DNA of 7,497 nt from Bacteroidales bacterium UBA1237 (GCA_002308935.1 DBWN01000257.1:16089-23585), one strand, 5' to 3'; positions 1 to 6,881 are shown, counted from the stretch's first letter. The notes: generated by a model not told the origin, from the letters alone. Translations and numbers: made by a program.

Positions 1-675
1 CCAGCCGATACATGCGGCGGCGCAGACCTTCTTGGCGGCGGGTCCCTTGTCCTTGTTCATGCAAGAGACGTACACCCTCATGCCACGAGGCCCTTTCGCT
101 CTGATTTCAATAATACCCTTGGGGCAAGCCTTGGAGCAGGCTCCGCAGGCGGTACACTTCTCCTGGTCGACTACAGGAAGGCCTGTAGCGGGATCCATGG
201 ATATGGCCCCGAACTGGCAGGCGGCGACGCAGTCTCCGCAACCGAGGCACCCGAAAGCACAACCCGTATCACCGGAATAGAGGGCGGCTTTCACCTTGCA
301 TGAGGCGAACCCGTCATAATCGTTGACCTTGGGACGGTTCTCACAAGTACCGTTGCATCTTACTACAGCTACCTGAGGGGCTTTCTCCTGGACAGTATAT
401 CCGAGGATTGCGGCAACCTTCTTCATGACTTCATTACCGCCCACAGGACAGTAATTGTTGTCAAGATTGGGTGCTTTCACGGCAGCATCTGCGAATGCGC
501 GGCATCCCGCGAAACCGCAACCGCCACAATTTGCACCCGGCATCACTTTCTCCACTTCATCGATCCTGGGGTCCTCCACGACCTTGAACTTCTCAGCGAC
601 AAGATAGAGGATGACCGCAAGCACAAGACCTAGAAGGGCAATGATTGCGATAGTCCAGATAATTGTTGTTGTCAT
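1..675 (-). CDS. rnfB: Rnf electron transport complex subunit B (partial, C-terminus beyond window)
   Basis: This is the iron-sulfur subunit of the Rnf complex, which passes electrons from ferredoxin toward NAD+ and couples this to ion transport across the inner membrane. The first 225 codons are present; the frame is open to position 1. Residues 5-24 form one N-terminal membrane helix. The RnfB-type 4Fe-4S domain follows, with C50, C53, C58 and C76 in the typical NCGGCGFAGC context. Next come C107, C111 and C126, then ferredoxin motifs C143-C146-C149-C153 (C139 just before) and C174-C177-C180-C184, then C205, C218 and C222 leading into a third ferredoxin-like motif cut by the window edge. 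Several clusters beyond the basic three make this the long RnfB type. Codon 225 reads TGG (Trp) where a Cys is expected. The ATG at 673-675 directly precedes the membrane helix. It lies 31 bp after rseC, the usual order in Bacteroidota, so rnfC and others should follow to the left. Confidence 0.95.
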   Translation of the reverse strand, partial: MTTTIIWTIAIIALLGLVLAVILYLVAEKFKVVEDPRIDEVEKVMPGANCGGCGFAGCRAFADAAVKAPNLDNNYCPVGGNEVMKKVAAILGYTVQEKAPQVAVVRCNGTCENRPKVNDYDGFASCKVKAALYSGDTGCAFGCLGCGDCVAACQFGAISMDPATGLPVVDQEKCTACGACSKACPKGIIEIRAKGPRGMRVYVSCMNKDKGPAAKKVCAAACIGW

Positions 676-706
676 TTTATGTGGTAATCAAATAATTTCC
701 AAACAG

Positions 707-1132
707 TCACACACTCCGCGGTCTGCGGAGATAAAACACATATTCCCTGGAGAGGCGGTTCCTGAAAAGGTATACTGCCCCATACCAGAGAGCCATACCC
801 CCAAGCCCTATCGCTCCTATAAGGAGTTCATGCATGGAAGTATAGGACAAAGATACTACTAAAATCAATAAAATGAAAAGAGGAGCCACGTAAGCAAGAA
901 GAACTGCTTTCGCCCCCATGGCACTCCCAAGGACAACTTCCACCTTGTCTCCGGGCTTGTATCCGGGGTTCAGAGCGGTGGACACTTCGATGTCTTTGGT
1001 GGTGGCGTCGAGCGAAGTGCACAGACCTGCAGCATGGCATGAAGCACAAGCGGACTTGGCCTCGATGGCGACTTTCGTTATCTTGGGTCCTACTTCCCGG
1101 ACCACTCCTTCATGAGAAAGTTCGTCCTTCAT
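707..1132 (-). CDS. SoxR-reducing system RseC family protein
   Basis: This 141-residue membrane protein belongs to the RseC/MucC family. Members accompany Rnf genes or the related Rsx (SoxR-reducing) genes; their biochemical role is poorly defined. The N-terminal soluble part carries the family cysteine motif CxxCx5C (C29, C32, C38, in the context SACASCHAAGLC), which could bind a metal or an iron-sulfur cluster. Two membrane helices follow at about residues 75-97 and 101-122, and then a short basic tail ending in RRPRSV. The length is normal for the family. The ATG lies only 3 nt after the stop of the DUF3108 gene, suggesting translational coupling, and rnfB starts 31 nt downstream. The position just before rnfB supports an accessory role in Rnf assembly or cofactor maturation, which is an inference from context. 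Confidence 0.92.
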   Translation of the reverse strand: MKDELSHEGVVREVGPKITKVAIEAKSACASCHAAGLCTSLDATTKDIEVSTALNPGYKPGDKVEVVLGSAMGAKAVLLAYVAPLFILLILVVSLSYTSMHELLIGAIGLGGMALWYGAVYLFRNRLSREYVFYLRRPRSV

Positions 1133-1135
1133 ATT

Positions 1136-2026
1136 TTACTTGGAAACAATGGACGAGAAGGGATTCTTCAATCCGTCATACGCGGAAAGCCTTCCGGAGA
1201 TGTACCCGATCCTGATCGGTGTTTCGAAATACACAAGAAGACGGTTGTCATCGTCCGTGAACCACATCGTTCCGTCAGCATCCTCGTCTTCACCGAAAAC
1301 ATCTCCGGCTACGAGTTTGACAATGAACTTCATGGTTTTGACTTCACCGAGCCCTTTGATTTTTTTGACTTCCCTGCCTTTCCATATGAAATATATGTTG
1401 CATATGTCATCATCCACCGCGAATGTCATCGGATACTTCACATCCTGCTGGATAGCGTCGAAGTCCAGATTTCGCGCGTAATAGAAAAGGGATATGACAT
1501 CATACATGCAATCCGAAAGGGGCATCTCCTCTGTACGGGGTCCCTTACGTTTGCTGTCAAGAGAAGCTTCAATATAAGGGGAAGGGGTGTTCCACCTGAA
1601 GACATAATCATTAGTTGAGAACCAGTTGCCCTCTTTGGTGTCACGTGTGAAGCGCCTCGGGACCATTCCTTCAGGTGAAAACCAGCTTCTGAAATCCTCC
1701 CTCATCTTGAAGAAAGGATCGTAGATCTTCGCATTCTTACCGAAGAGTCTGGCGTAATAAACCTGCCTTCCTCCAAGGGTCGTTTCCTCCAGATTGAGGG
1801 TGGCGTTCGCCACATCGGCGTTGATAGGTCCCCAGACGTAATGGACGGAAAAAGTGAGTTTCTCCCCCGGAGCATAAGCCAGGCTCTCGGGAGTAAGGTC
1901 ACGGGTGGGAAGGCATCCCGGTCCCTTGTCCTGCGAAAAACCATTTACTGCGGCGACAAAAAGGATTGCCGCTGCAGCCATCATGCGCATATGGGACAAA
2001 AGTATGAATTTTCCGTTCGTTCTCAT
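1136..2026 (-). CDS. DUF3108 domain-containing secreted protein
   Basis: This 296-residue protein has an N-terminal signal peptide and then a DUF3108-like beta-rich domain covering most of the chain. Its function is unknown. The hydrophobic segment is at about residues 15-29, with likely cleavage near residues 30-33. There is no lipobox cysteine, so a soluble periplasmic protein is more likely than a lipoprotein. The family signature is visible from about residue 50: YAPGEKLTFSVHYVWGPI, followed by alternating hydrophobic strands, and a WFSPEGMVPRRF segment near residue 115. An internal start at Met13 (codon 1988-1990) would give a more compact signal peptide and cannot be excluded; neither start has a clear Shine-Dalgarno sequence. 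The gene starts 35 bp after dnaB and ends 3 bp before the rseC homologue, so it is probably in the same transcript as the Rnf genes. Family assignment is by sequence appearance. Confidence 0.85.
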   Translation of the reverse strand: MRTNGKFILLSHMRMMAAAAILFVAAVNGFSQDKGPGCLPTRDLTPESLAYAPGEKLTFSVHYVWGPINADVANATLNLEETTLGGRQVYYARLFGKNAKIYDPFFKMREDFRSWFSPEGMVPRRFTRDTKEGNWFSTNDYVFRWNTPSPYIEASLDSKRKGPRTEEMPLSDCMYDVISLFYYARNLDFDAIQQDVKYPMTFAVDDDICNIYFIWKGREVKKIKGLGEVKTMKFIVKLVAGDVFGEDEDADGTMWFTDDDNRLLVYFETPIRIGYISGRLSAYDGLKNPFSSIVSK

Positions 2027-2061
2027 GGCGAAATCAGGTATTGCGGATCCGTCAGCTCACC

Positions 2062-3588
2062 TTATCTGTAAGAAGGATTACCGAATCCATCCGAATAACC
2101 ATCAAAATTCTCGCCATAAGAAGGTGAAGGACCGTAACCACCTGAGGGATAGTCATCATTCATGGCCGAACCGATCTCTCCTGCCTGGGTTACTAGATTG
2201 TCATCCACTTCTACGAAACGGACCTGCTCGCTCTTGAACCGCATAGGGATATCGGCAGTTTCACCATTACGGTGCTTGGCTATGATGATCTGGGTAGTCT
2301 CCTTGCCGTCAGGAGTTTCGGAGAGTCCCAGATAGTCGGGTCTGTGAACGAAGATGACCATATCGGCGTCCTGCTCAATCGAGCCGGACTCACGAAGGTC
2401 GCTAAGCTGAGGTTTTCCTGTGCCACCGGTCCTCTGGACAGCCTGCCTTGAAAGCTGTGAAAGGGCAATGATGGGGACATCAAGCTCTTTGGCGGTAGCC
2501 TTAAGCGTCCTGGAGATGGCTGCGACTTCCTGCTCTCTCATTCCCCTCAAGTCAGCAGGACCCTGCATCAGCTGAAGGTAGTCGACAATGACCAGACGGA
2601 CACCCTTTGACTTGACGAGCCTCTTGACCTTGGTTCTGAATTCCATGACAGGAAGGCTGGGGGTATCGTCAACATACAGGGGAGCCTTGGAAAGAGCCTT
2701 GAGTTTGAACTCGAGCTGCTCCCACTCATAAGGTTCAAGAGTCTTACCACCTTTTATCTTCTCAGCGCTCAGTCCAGTCTCAGAGACCATCAGCCTCTTC
2801 GCAAGCTGGATAGCAGGCATTTCAAGCGAGAAAACCGCAACGGGCATGTTGTGGTCCACGGCCGCATTCCTTGCTATATTCAGAGCGAAAGCGGTCTTTC
2901 CTACCGAAGGACGGGCGGCAAGGATTATAAGGTCACTCCTCTGCCATCCCATGGTGATATGGTCAATGGAAGGATACCCTGAAGGGACACCGCTGATACC
3001 GCTCTGACCCTGCATCTTCTCGATCTCATCCATGGCGGACTTGATGACCGAACCGATCTCCTGCACATCCTTCTTGACATTGTTCTGGATGGCGGCGTAG
3101 ACCTTGCTCTGGGCATTGTCGACAAGGTCGTCGACATTTACCGAATCGTCATATGAATCATGCAGGATGGAAAGGGACGCTGAAATAAGGTCCCTCTGTA
3201 TCGTCTTCTGCTTGAGGATCTTGAGATAGAACTCGATATTCGCCGCAGCACCTATCTTCTGGGATAGTGCGGCGAGAACAACGGGACCGCCCACTTCTTC
3301 GAGCTTGCCCATTGAGGACAGCTTCTGGGAAACGGAAAGAAGGTCAAGAGCCTCATGCTCATTGACCAGCTTGACCATGGCTTCGAATATGGTCCGGTGC
3401 TTGGGATCATAGAAACAGGACGGGGACAATTCCTCCATTGCCTCATCGACACAGTTCGGTTCGATGAGCAGGGCGCCCAACACTGCTTCCTCGAAATCAA
3501 GGGCCTGAGGGGGTTTGTTTCCCATCTCAAGGCCCAGTGTATCGAGATTCACATCCTGGCCACCCTTGGTTTTCTTCTGGGCGGGCAT
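2062..3588 (-). CDS. dnaB: Replicative DNA helicase DnaB
   Basis: This is the hexameric ring helicase that unwinds DNA at the replication fork and interacts with primase. The 508 residues carry an N-terminal DnaB domain (about 28-130), a linker, and a RecA-type ATPase domain (about 195-460). Visible motifs are Walker A ARPSVGKTAF (225-234, with Val where Met is common), the catalytic Glu256 in FSLEMP, Walker B LVIVDYLQLM (332-341, Asp336), the sensor-like segment ALSQLSR (375-381), DLRESGSIEQDAD (397-409), and KHRNG (438-442) with the likely arginine finger Arg440. The chain is collinear with ordinary DnaB and has no intein at the Walker A site. The last 29 residues form a Gly/Tyr/Ser/Pro-rich, probably disordered tail. 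The start matches the usual short charged leader; an AAGGA sequence lies 9 nt upstream, within the end of the preceding gene, whose stop is 5 nt away. Confidence 0.98.
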   Translation of the reverse strand: MPAQKKTKGGQDVNLDTLGLEMGNKPPQALDFEEAVLGALLIEPNCVDEAMEELSPSCFYDPKHRTIFEAMVKLVNEHEALDLLSVSQKLSSMGKLEEVGGPVVLAALSQKIGAAANIEFYLKILKQKTIQRDLISASLSILHDSYDDSVNVDDLVDNAQSKVYAAIQNNVKKDVQEIGSVIKSAMDEIEKMQGQSGISGVPSGYPSIDHITMGWQRSDLIILAARPSVGKTAFALNIARNAAVDHNMPVAVFSLEMPAIQLAKRLMVSETGLSAEKIKGGKTLEPYEWEQLEFKLKALSKAPLYVDDTPSLPVMEFRTKVKRLVKSKGVRLVIVDYLQLMQGPADLRGMREQEVAAISRTLKATAKELDVPIIALSQLSRQAVQRTGGTGKPQLSDLRESGSIEQDADMVIFVHRPDYLGLSETPDGKETTQIIIAKHRNGETADIPMRFKSEQVRFVEVDDNLVTQAGEIGSAMNDDYPSGGYGPSPSYGENFDGYSDGFGNPSYR

Positions 3589-3593
3589 GTGTG

Positions 3594-4412
3594 TTATTCC
3601 TTATTGGAGAAGTCGGGGTTGACGATTATCCTTCCGCAGTGCTCGCAGATGATGAGTTTCTTGTTCGAAGAAATCTCGATGAGCCTCTGAGGGATTATCA
3701 TGTTGAAGCAACCGCCGCAAGCGTTGCCGTTGTAAACGGTGACGACTGCAAGGTGGTTGTGGACGCTTTCACGGATCCTCTCATAAGCGGACATGGTCCT
3801 GGGATCGATGATGGAAGCGCATTTGCTCCTCTTTGCACGGAGTGCGTTCTCTTCCTTGGCTGTGGACTCGACGATGTTGTCAAGCTCTTCCTTCTTCACC
3901 TTGAGGTCCTCATTACGGACATCAATAAGGTCTTTCATGTCCTCAAGGTCGGCCTTGCGTACAAGGATTTCGCTCTTGATTTCGCCGATATGCTTCTCAG
4001 CGATCTTGCGGAGAAGTTCCTGGTTTTCGATCTCCTTGTTGATGGAGTCGTACTCACGGCTGTTGGAGATGTTGTTCAGCTGCTCGTTGTACTTGGCGAT
4101 CTGGGTGTCGCACTCAATGATGTTCTCCTTGTTCTGGGCAATGGACTCGTTGAAGCCTTCGATCTCAGCGCTGATCGCGGCGGCCTTGCCTTTAAGGACA
4201 GATATCTCCTCCTCCAGGGCAGCTACCTCTGAAGGGAGTTCTCCGCGGAGCTGGAGGATCTTGTCAATCTCGGAATCAGCCTGCTGAAGATCGTACAGGG
4301 TCCTGAGCTTTTCCTCTACGCTGAGTTCCGAATCCGCGAAGTTCTTCTGGATTGATACGAAAGTCTCCCTCTGATCGATGGGGGTGTCAACTTTCTTGAT
4401 TTTCTTTGCCAT
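3594..4412 (-). CDS. CT398-like coiled-coil protein with C4-type zinc ribbon
   Basis: This 272-residue cytoplasmic protein consists of a long helical hairpin followed by a small zinc ribbon. Residues about 35-195 are rich in Glu, Lys, Ile and Leu in heptad-like order, with the conserved turn region SNSREYDSINKEIENQE near 116-132. The C-terminal ribbon has two Cys pairs, C232-G-G-C235 and C256-E-H-C259, which should bind one Zn2+. This matches the Chlamydia CT398 fold family (C4-type zinc ribbon, formerly annotated zf-RING_7). Its role is not settled; nucleic-acid or protein binding has been proposed. In many Bacteroidota the gene sits beside a Nif3-family gene, which is absent here. It heads the series leading to dnaB (5-bp gap), with a -7-like element about 67 bp upstream and a perfect palindrome 3 nt before the ATG. 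Confidence 0.9.
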   Translation of the reverse strand: MAKKIKKVDTPIDQRETFVSIQKNFADSELSVEEKLRTLYDLQQADSEIDKILQLRGELPSEVAALEEEISVLKGKAAAISAEIEGFNESIAQNKENIIECDTQIAKYNEQLNNISNSREYDSINKEIENQELLRKIAEKHIGEIKSEILVRKADLEDMKDLIDVRNEDLKVKKEELDNIVESTAKEENALRAKRSKCASIIDPRTMSAYERIRESVHNHLAVVTVYNGNACGGCFNMIIPQRLIEISSNKKLIICEHCGRIIVNPDFSNKE

Positions 4413-4415
4413 ATG

Positions 4416-4431
4416 TTTTATTCGAATAAAA
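4416..4431. repeat. Perfect 16-bp palindrome just before the zinc-ribbon gene
   Basis: TTTTATTCGAATAAAA is identical to its own reverse complement. It ends 3 nt before the start codon at 4412 and lies in the predicted leader of the zinc-ribbon gene. It could be a dimeric-repressor operator, or in RNA a weak 6-bp stem with a UCGA loop at the initiation site. The AT-rich composition means chance cannot be excluded. Confidence 0.5.
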
Positions 4432-4478
4432 TATTCCCGTTAAAAATTGATGCTTGGCGCCTTTTGGGGAAAGGACGG

Positions 4479-4486
4479 CAAAGTTA
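4479..4486 (-). promoter_or_regulatory. Candidate -7 promoter element for the zinc-ribbon/dnaB series
   Basis: On the minus strand the sequence TAACTTTG fits the Bacteroidota primary sigma factor -7 consensus TAnnTTTG exactly, in the familiar context TTTTTGCGTAACTTTG. It lies in the 93-bp gap after merR and predicts a leader of roughly 60 nt. No clear -33 TTTG is seen at the expected 19-21 nt spacing, so the assignment rests on the -7 element and its position. Confidence 0.55.
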
Positions 4487-4505
4487 CGCAAAAATCCCGA
4501 TAATT

Positions 4506-4823
4506 CTATAGACTTCTGCGTATTTCGTCAAGTTGCGTCCTTATCTCACGCAATGAGTTGAGGGCTTTGACTCTTCCTTCGACCTTCTTCCGCTCCTGGG
4601 CAAGGTACTGCGCAGCTCCGTCAAGAGTCATTCCTCTGGACTTTATGAGGAGGTGAAGCTGCTTGAGTGTCTCGATGTCCTCATTGGTATATACCCTGTT
4701 CCCCCTGGAGTTGCGCTTGGGCTTGAGGAACCTCTCGAAGGTGTTGGTCCAGAAACGGACCAGCGATGTGCTTTCACCGAGAATTTCGGAAACCTCTCCG
4801 ATTGAGTAGTAAATCTTTTCCAT
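4506..4823 (-). CDS. Small MerR-family transcriptional regulator
   Basis: This 105-residue protein is a MerR-type DNA-binding domain with almost nothing else. The helix-turn-helix is at about residues 6-25 (YSIGEVSEILGESTSLVRFW). The wing follows, with a RGNRVYTNEDIETLKQL segment near 40-56, and then a further helix pair. The last 30 residues (77-105) are charged and helical and may form the antiparallel dimer helix. There is no Cys and no effector domain, so the metal or thiol sensing of classical MerR proteins is not expected. Similar short MerR proteins occur next to M23 peptidase genes in Bacteroidota. Here the gene lies 18 bp after the second M23 gene, apparently co-transcribed. Its targets are unknown; nearby candidates are the 93-bp gap downstream and the divergent alaS/M23 promoter region. 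Confidence 0.93.
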   Translation of the reverse strand: MEKIYYSIGEVSEILGESTSLVRFWTNTFERFLKPKRNSRGNRVYTNEDIETLKQLHLLIKSRGMTLDGAAQYLAQERKKVEGRVKALNSLREIRTQLDEIRRSL

Positions 4824-4841
4824 ATCCGTGAATGTGTCTTT

Positions 4842-5789
4842 TTATTCCAATGACTGTCCAGTGCTGGCCGTCATGAAAGCCATGGCTGCATATTGGGCAA
4901 TGTCTACGGAACCGAACATGTACCCGAGAGGATCTTTCGGTTCACCATCCAGCAGGACTTCATAGTGAAGATGGGGAGCGAATGAACTTCCGGTCATTCC
5001 GACCGTCGCTATCTTGGCGCCCTTCTTGACCTTCTGCCCCTTGTAAACCTTGATATCGGCAAGATGGCAATACTTTGTCATGTACCCGTTCCCGTGGTCA
5101 ATCAGAACCGTATTGCCCATTCCTTTTCCAGACCTCTCGACATCCCGGACAGTTCCGTCCGCGGTGGCGAGAACAGGATCACCCTGCTGGGCGACAAGAT
5201 CTATTCCCGTGTGGGGAATCTGGACCTTATAGAAAGGGCTCACCTTCTGCCCGACCGATGCACCGGTACTGGCATATCCGACTTCCTCCAAAGGAGCTGA
5301 CATAGGAGGCAGTTTATAGCCGTCTTCCGCAAGTTTGGAGAAGATGGAAAGGAAGTTGTCCTCCACTTCGCCCGCTATAGCGGAAAGTTCCGTGGCTTTC
5401 GAGCTCGTATATCCGATTAGGTCATCTTTGCCCAATGTGTCGGAAGTGAACATCGTCTCTATTGAAGAAACCGGGTCCACCTCGGGAGCGTCGGCATTGA
5501 AAATCTCTCTGTAAATCGCATTGTCCCTGCTCTCCAGATCCTTCACGACATCGCTTACAAGCTTCTGCTTTTCAAGGAGTTCAGGATACAGCCTCTCATA
5601 CATCCTGTTCTCCCTTCTGAGTTGACGTTCAGTATCCGTCAGAAGGAAGAACGACGCAACGACATAGATCACGACTGTGATGGACATTGAGGCCAGAAGG
5701 AAGCCGACTACGGAACGCACCTTGCCCCAGAAGGACTTCCTGACCTTCCGGAAACGTACGCTCTTGCTGTCATATTCGTATCTGACCAT
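4842..5789 (-). CDS. Membrane-anchored M23 family metallopeptidase (second of a tandem pair)
   Basis: This is a 315-residue LytM/M23-type zinc peptidase, expected to act on peptide cross-links of peptidoglycan in the periplasm or, as in NlpD/EnvC-type proteins, to assist other hydrolases. A basic N-terminus precedes one membrane helix at about 25-50. A helical stalk (54-98) ends in RDNAIYREIF. The C-terminal catalytic domain (about 185-290) keeps all key residues: zinc ligands His193, Asp197 and His275, and catalytic His242 and His273 (in HLHYE). It is therefore likely an active enzyme. The strand before His193 reads SPFYKVQIPHTGIDL and lacks the usual FGxRxDP pattern, unlike its neighbour. 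The ATG follows an A-rich stretch 16 bp after the stop of the paralogous gene. Confidence 0.93.
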   Translation of the reverse strand: MVRYEYDSKSVRFRKVRKSFWGKVRSVVGFLLASMSITVVIYVVASFFLLTDTERQLRRENRMYERLYPELLEKQKLVSDVVKDLESRDNAIYREIFNADAPEVDPVSSIETMFTSDTLGKDDLIGYTSSKATELSAIAGEVEDNFLSIFSKLAEDGYKLPPMSAPLEEVGYASTGASVGQKVSPFYKVQIPHTGIDLVAQQGDPVLATADGTVRDVERSGKGMGNTVLIDHGNGYMTKYCHLADIKVYKGQKVKKGAKIATVGMTGSSFAPHLHYEVLLDGEPKDPLGYMFGSVDIAQYAAMAFMTASTGQSLE

Positions 5790-5805
5790 TTCTTTTGGGT
5801 GTCTG

Positions 5806-6819
5806 TCAATTGGGCATCTTTACTCTCGTATGAGGAGTCAGCACTTTGGAAGACTGCTGGGCAGCTTTTTTCACCATCTCAGCATACTCTTCCTTCGGCA
5901 TCGTGAGATCCATGTAGTTCTCGGGGTTCACGTACTCGTCCCTGTACATGACCTCATAATGAAGGTGAGGACCTGTGACCCTTCCGGAATTGCCGCTCTC
6001 TCCAAGGCACTCTCCCCTCTTGATACTCATCCCTTCCGCGACATAGATGCTCTTCATATGGGCGTATCTTGTCTTATAGCCGAAACCGTGGTCGATCACA
6101 ACGGAATTGCCGTATCCGAAAAGTTCGAACTTCACGGACTCGATTACGCCGTCTCCTGTCGCATATACCGGATTGCCGGGAGGACATGCGAAATCAAATC
6201 CCGTATGCATCTTGGAAGATCCGGTTATAGGGTCAGAGCGATATCCGAAAGGACTTGTGAGGGTATATTTCGAATCATCGGTAAGGAACGGGGAGATCGC
6301 CGGAATGCAGGAAGCCATGTCCCCCGCTCTCTTTGAGATGGCTGATATCTCATCGAAAGACTTTGACTGGACATAGGTCTTCTTTGTAAGGATATCCTGT
6401 CTCATGGTCGTTCTCAGGAGGAGAGAATTCGGGCCCATAACGTCCAGATAACTGTACCTGTTCACACCTCCGAAGCCGGCATTCCTGACTTCAGGAGATA
6501 TTTCATTCATACCGAAGATGTTACGGTAAATCTGGTCATCCCTCATCTGGAGTCCTGCAAGGGTGGACTCACACTGTTCCATCTCCTTTCCGAGCACTTC
6601 AAGACGGGACACCCACTCGGCGTTCTGTTTCTTCAGGATAGTGGTTTTAGGAAGTTCCAGACCGAAGACGGAAGTGTACAGCCAGAAATACACGAAACAC
6701 ATCGCGATTATCCCAAGAGATTTGAACAGGAAATCCAGGAAACGCGACTTCGCGGAGACCTTGTCTATCTCATAGAGCAGGGTTTCCGGATTGATTTTGT
6801 ATTTCTTCCTGGATGGCAT
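5806..6819 (-). CDS. Membrane-anchored M23 family metallopeptidase (first of a tandem pair)
   Basis: This 337-residue LytM-type peptidase is expected to act on peptidoglycan from the inner membrane. The ATG at 6819 was chosen because the protein then begins MPSRKKYKINPETLLYEID, the form usual for these Bacteroidota enzymes, with an AGGAAG sequence 6 nt upstream. The frame is open to 7044, but that extension would cover the whole divergent promoter region and overlap alaS. One membrane helix lies at about 31-52, then a helical stalk ending in RDDQIYRNIF (93-102). The catalytic domain (about 187-303) has the canonical SPFGYRSDPITG segment, zinc ligands His205, Asp209 and His287, and catalytic His254 and His285 (HLHYE). 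It shares its architecture and the stalk motif with the next gene, 16 bp downstream, so the two arose by duplication. Confidence 0.94.
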   Translation of the reverse strand: MPSRKKYKINPETLLYEIDKVSAKSRFLDFLFKSLGIIAMCFVYFWLYTSVFGLELPKTTILKKQNAEWVSRLEVLGKEMEQCESTLAGLQMRDDQIYRNIFGMNEISPEVRNAGFGGVNRYSYLDVMGPNSLLLRTTMRQDILTKKTYVQSKSFDEISAISKRAGDMASCIPAISPFLTDDSKYTLTSPFGYRSDPITGSSKMHTGFDFACPPGNPVYATGDGVIESVKFELFGYGNSVVIDHGFGYKTRYAHMKSIYVAEGMSIKRGECLGESGNSGRVTGPHLHYEVMYRDEYVNPENYMDLTMPKEEYAEMVKKAAQQSSKVLTPHTRVKMPN

Positions 6820-6850
6820 TATGGTCTTCCTTTCAGTGGCAACTCTCACC

Positions 6851-6863
6851 AAGGCTTCGCCTT
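6851..6863 (-). other. Small hairpin in the M23 leader
   Basis: On the minus strand the leader reads AAGGC-GAA-GCCTT, a perfect 5-bp stem with a three-base loop, about 30 nt before the start codon. It has no U-tract after it, so it is not a terminator. It may be a minor structural element or chance. Confidence 0.25.
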
Positions 6864-6881
6864 TATGGATGCCGTAGCCCA

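Noticed and set aside
676..706. Separate promoter directly before rnfB
   Set aside because: The TTATTTGATTACC sequence does not fit TAnnTTTG spacing, and the gap is short enough for co-transcription with rseC.
1112..1618. Plus-strand open frame (168 codons) opposite the DUF3108 gene
   Set aside because: It lies opposite a coherent secreted-protein gene and has no family resemblance or promoter.
2886..2914. Intein or other insertion at the DnaB Walker A site
   Set aside because: DnaB is a frequent intein host, but the motif and its flanks are continuous and the protein has normal length.
3537..4232. Long plus-strand open frame (231 codons) opposite the zinc-ribbon gene and the start of dnaB
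   Set aside because: It mirrors strongly coding sequence of well-recognised genes, has Val/Leu/Asp-rich composition typical of antisense frames, and resembles no family.
4451..4476. Possible terminator hairpin after merR (CCTTT/AAAGG on the minus strand, with a nearby GGCGCC)
   Set aside because: The stem is only 5 bp, there is no proper U-tract directly after it, and it lies downstream of the likely promoter, so it would sit in the leader of the next gene.
5677..6336. Plus-strand open frame (219 codons) across the two M23 genes
   Set aside because: It is antisense to two clear peptidase genes, has no recognisable domain and crosses their junction.
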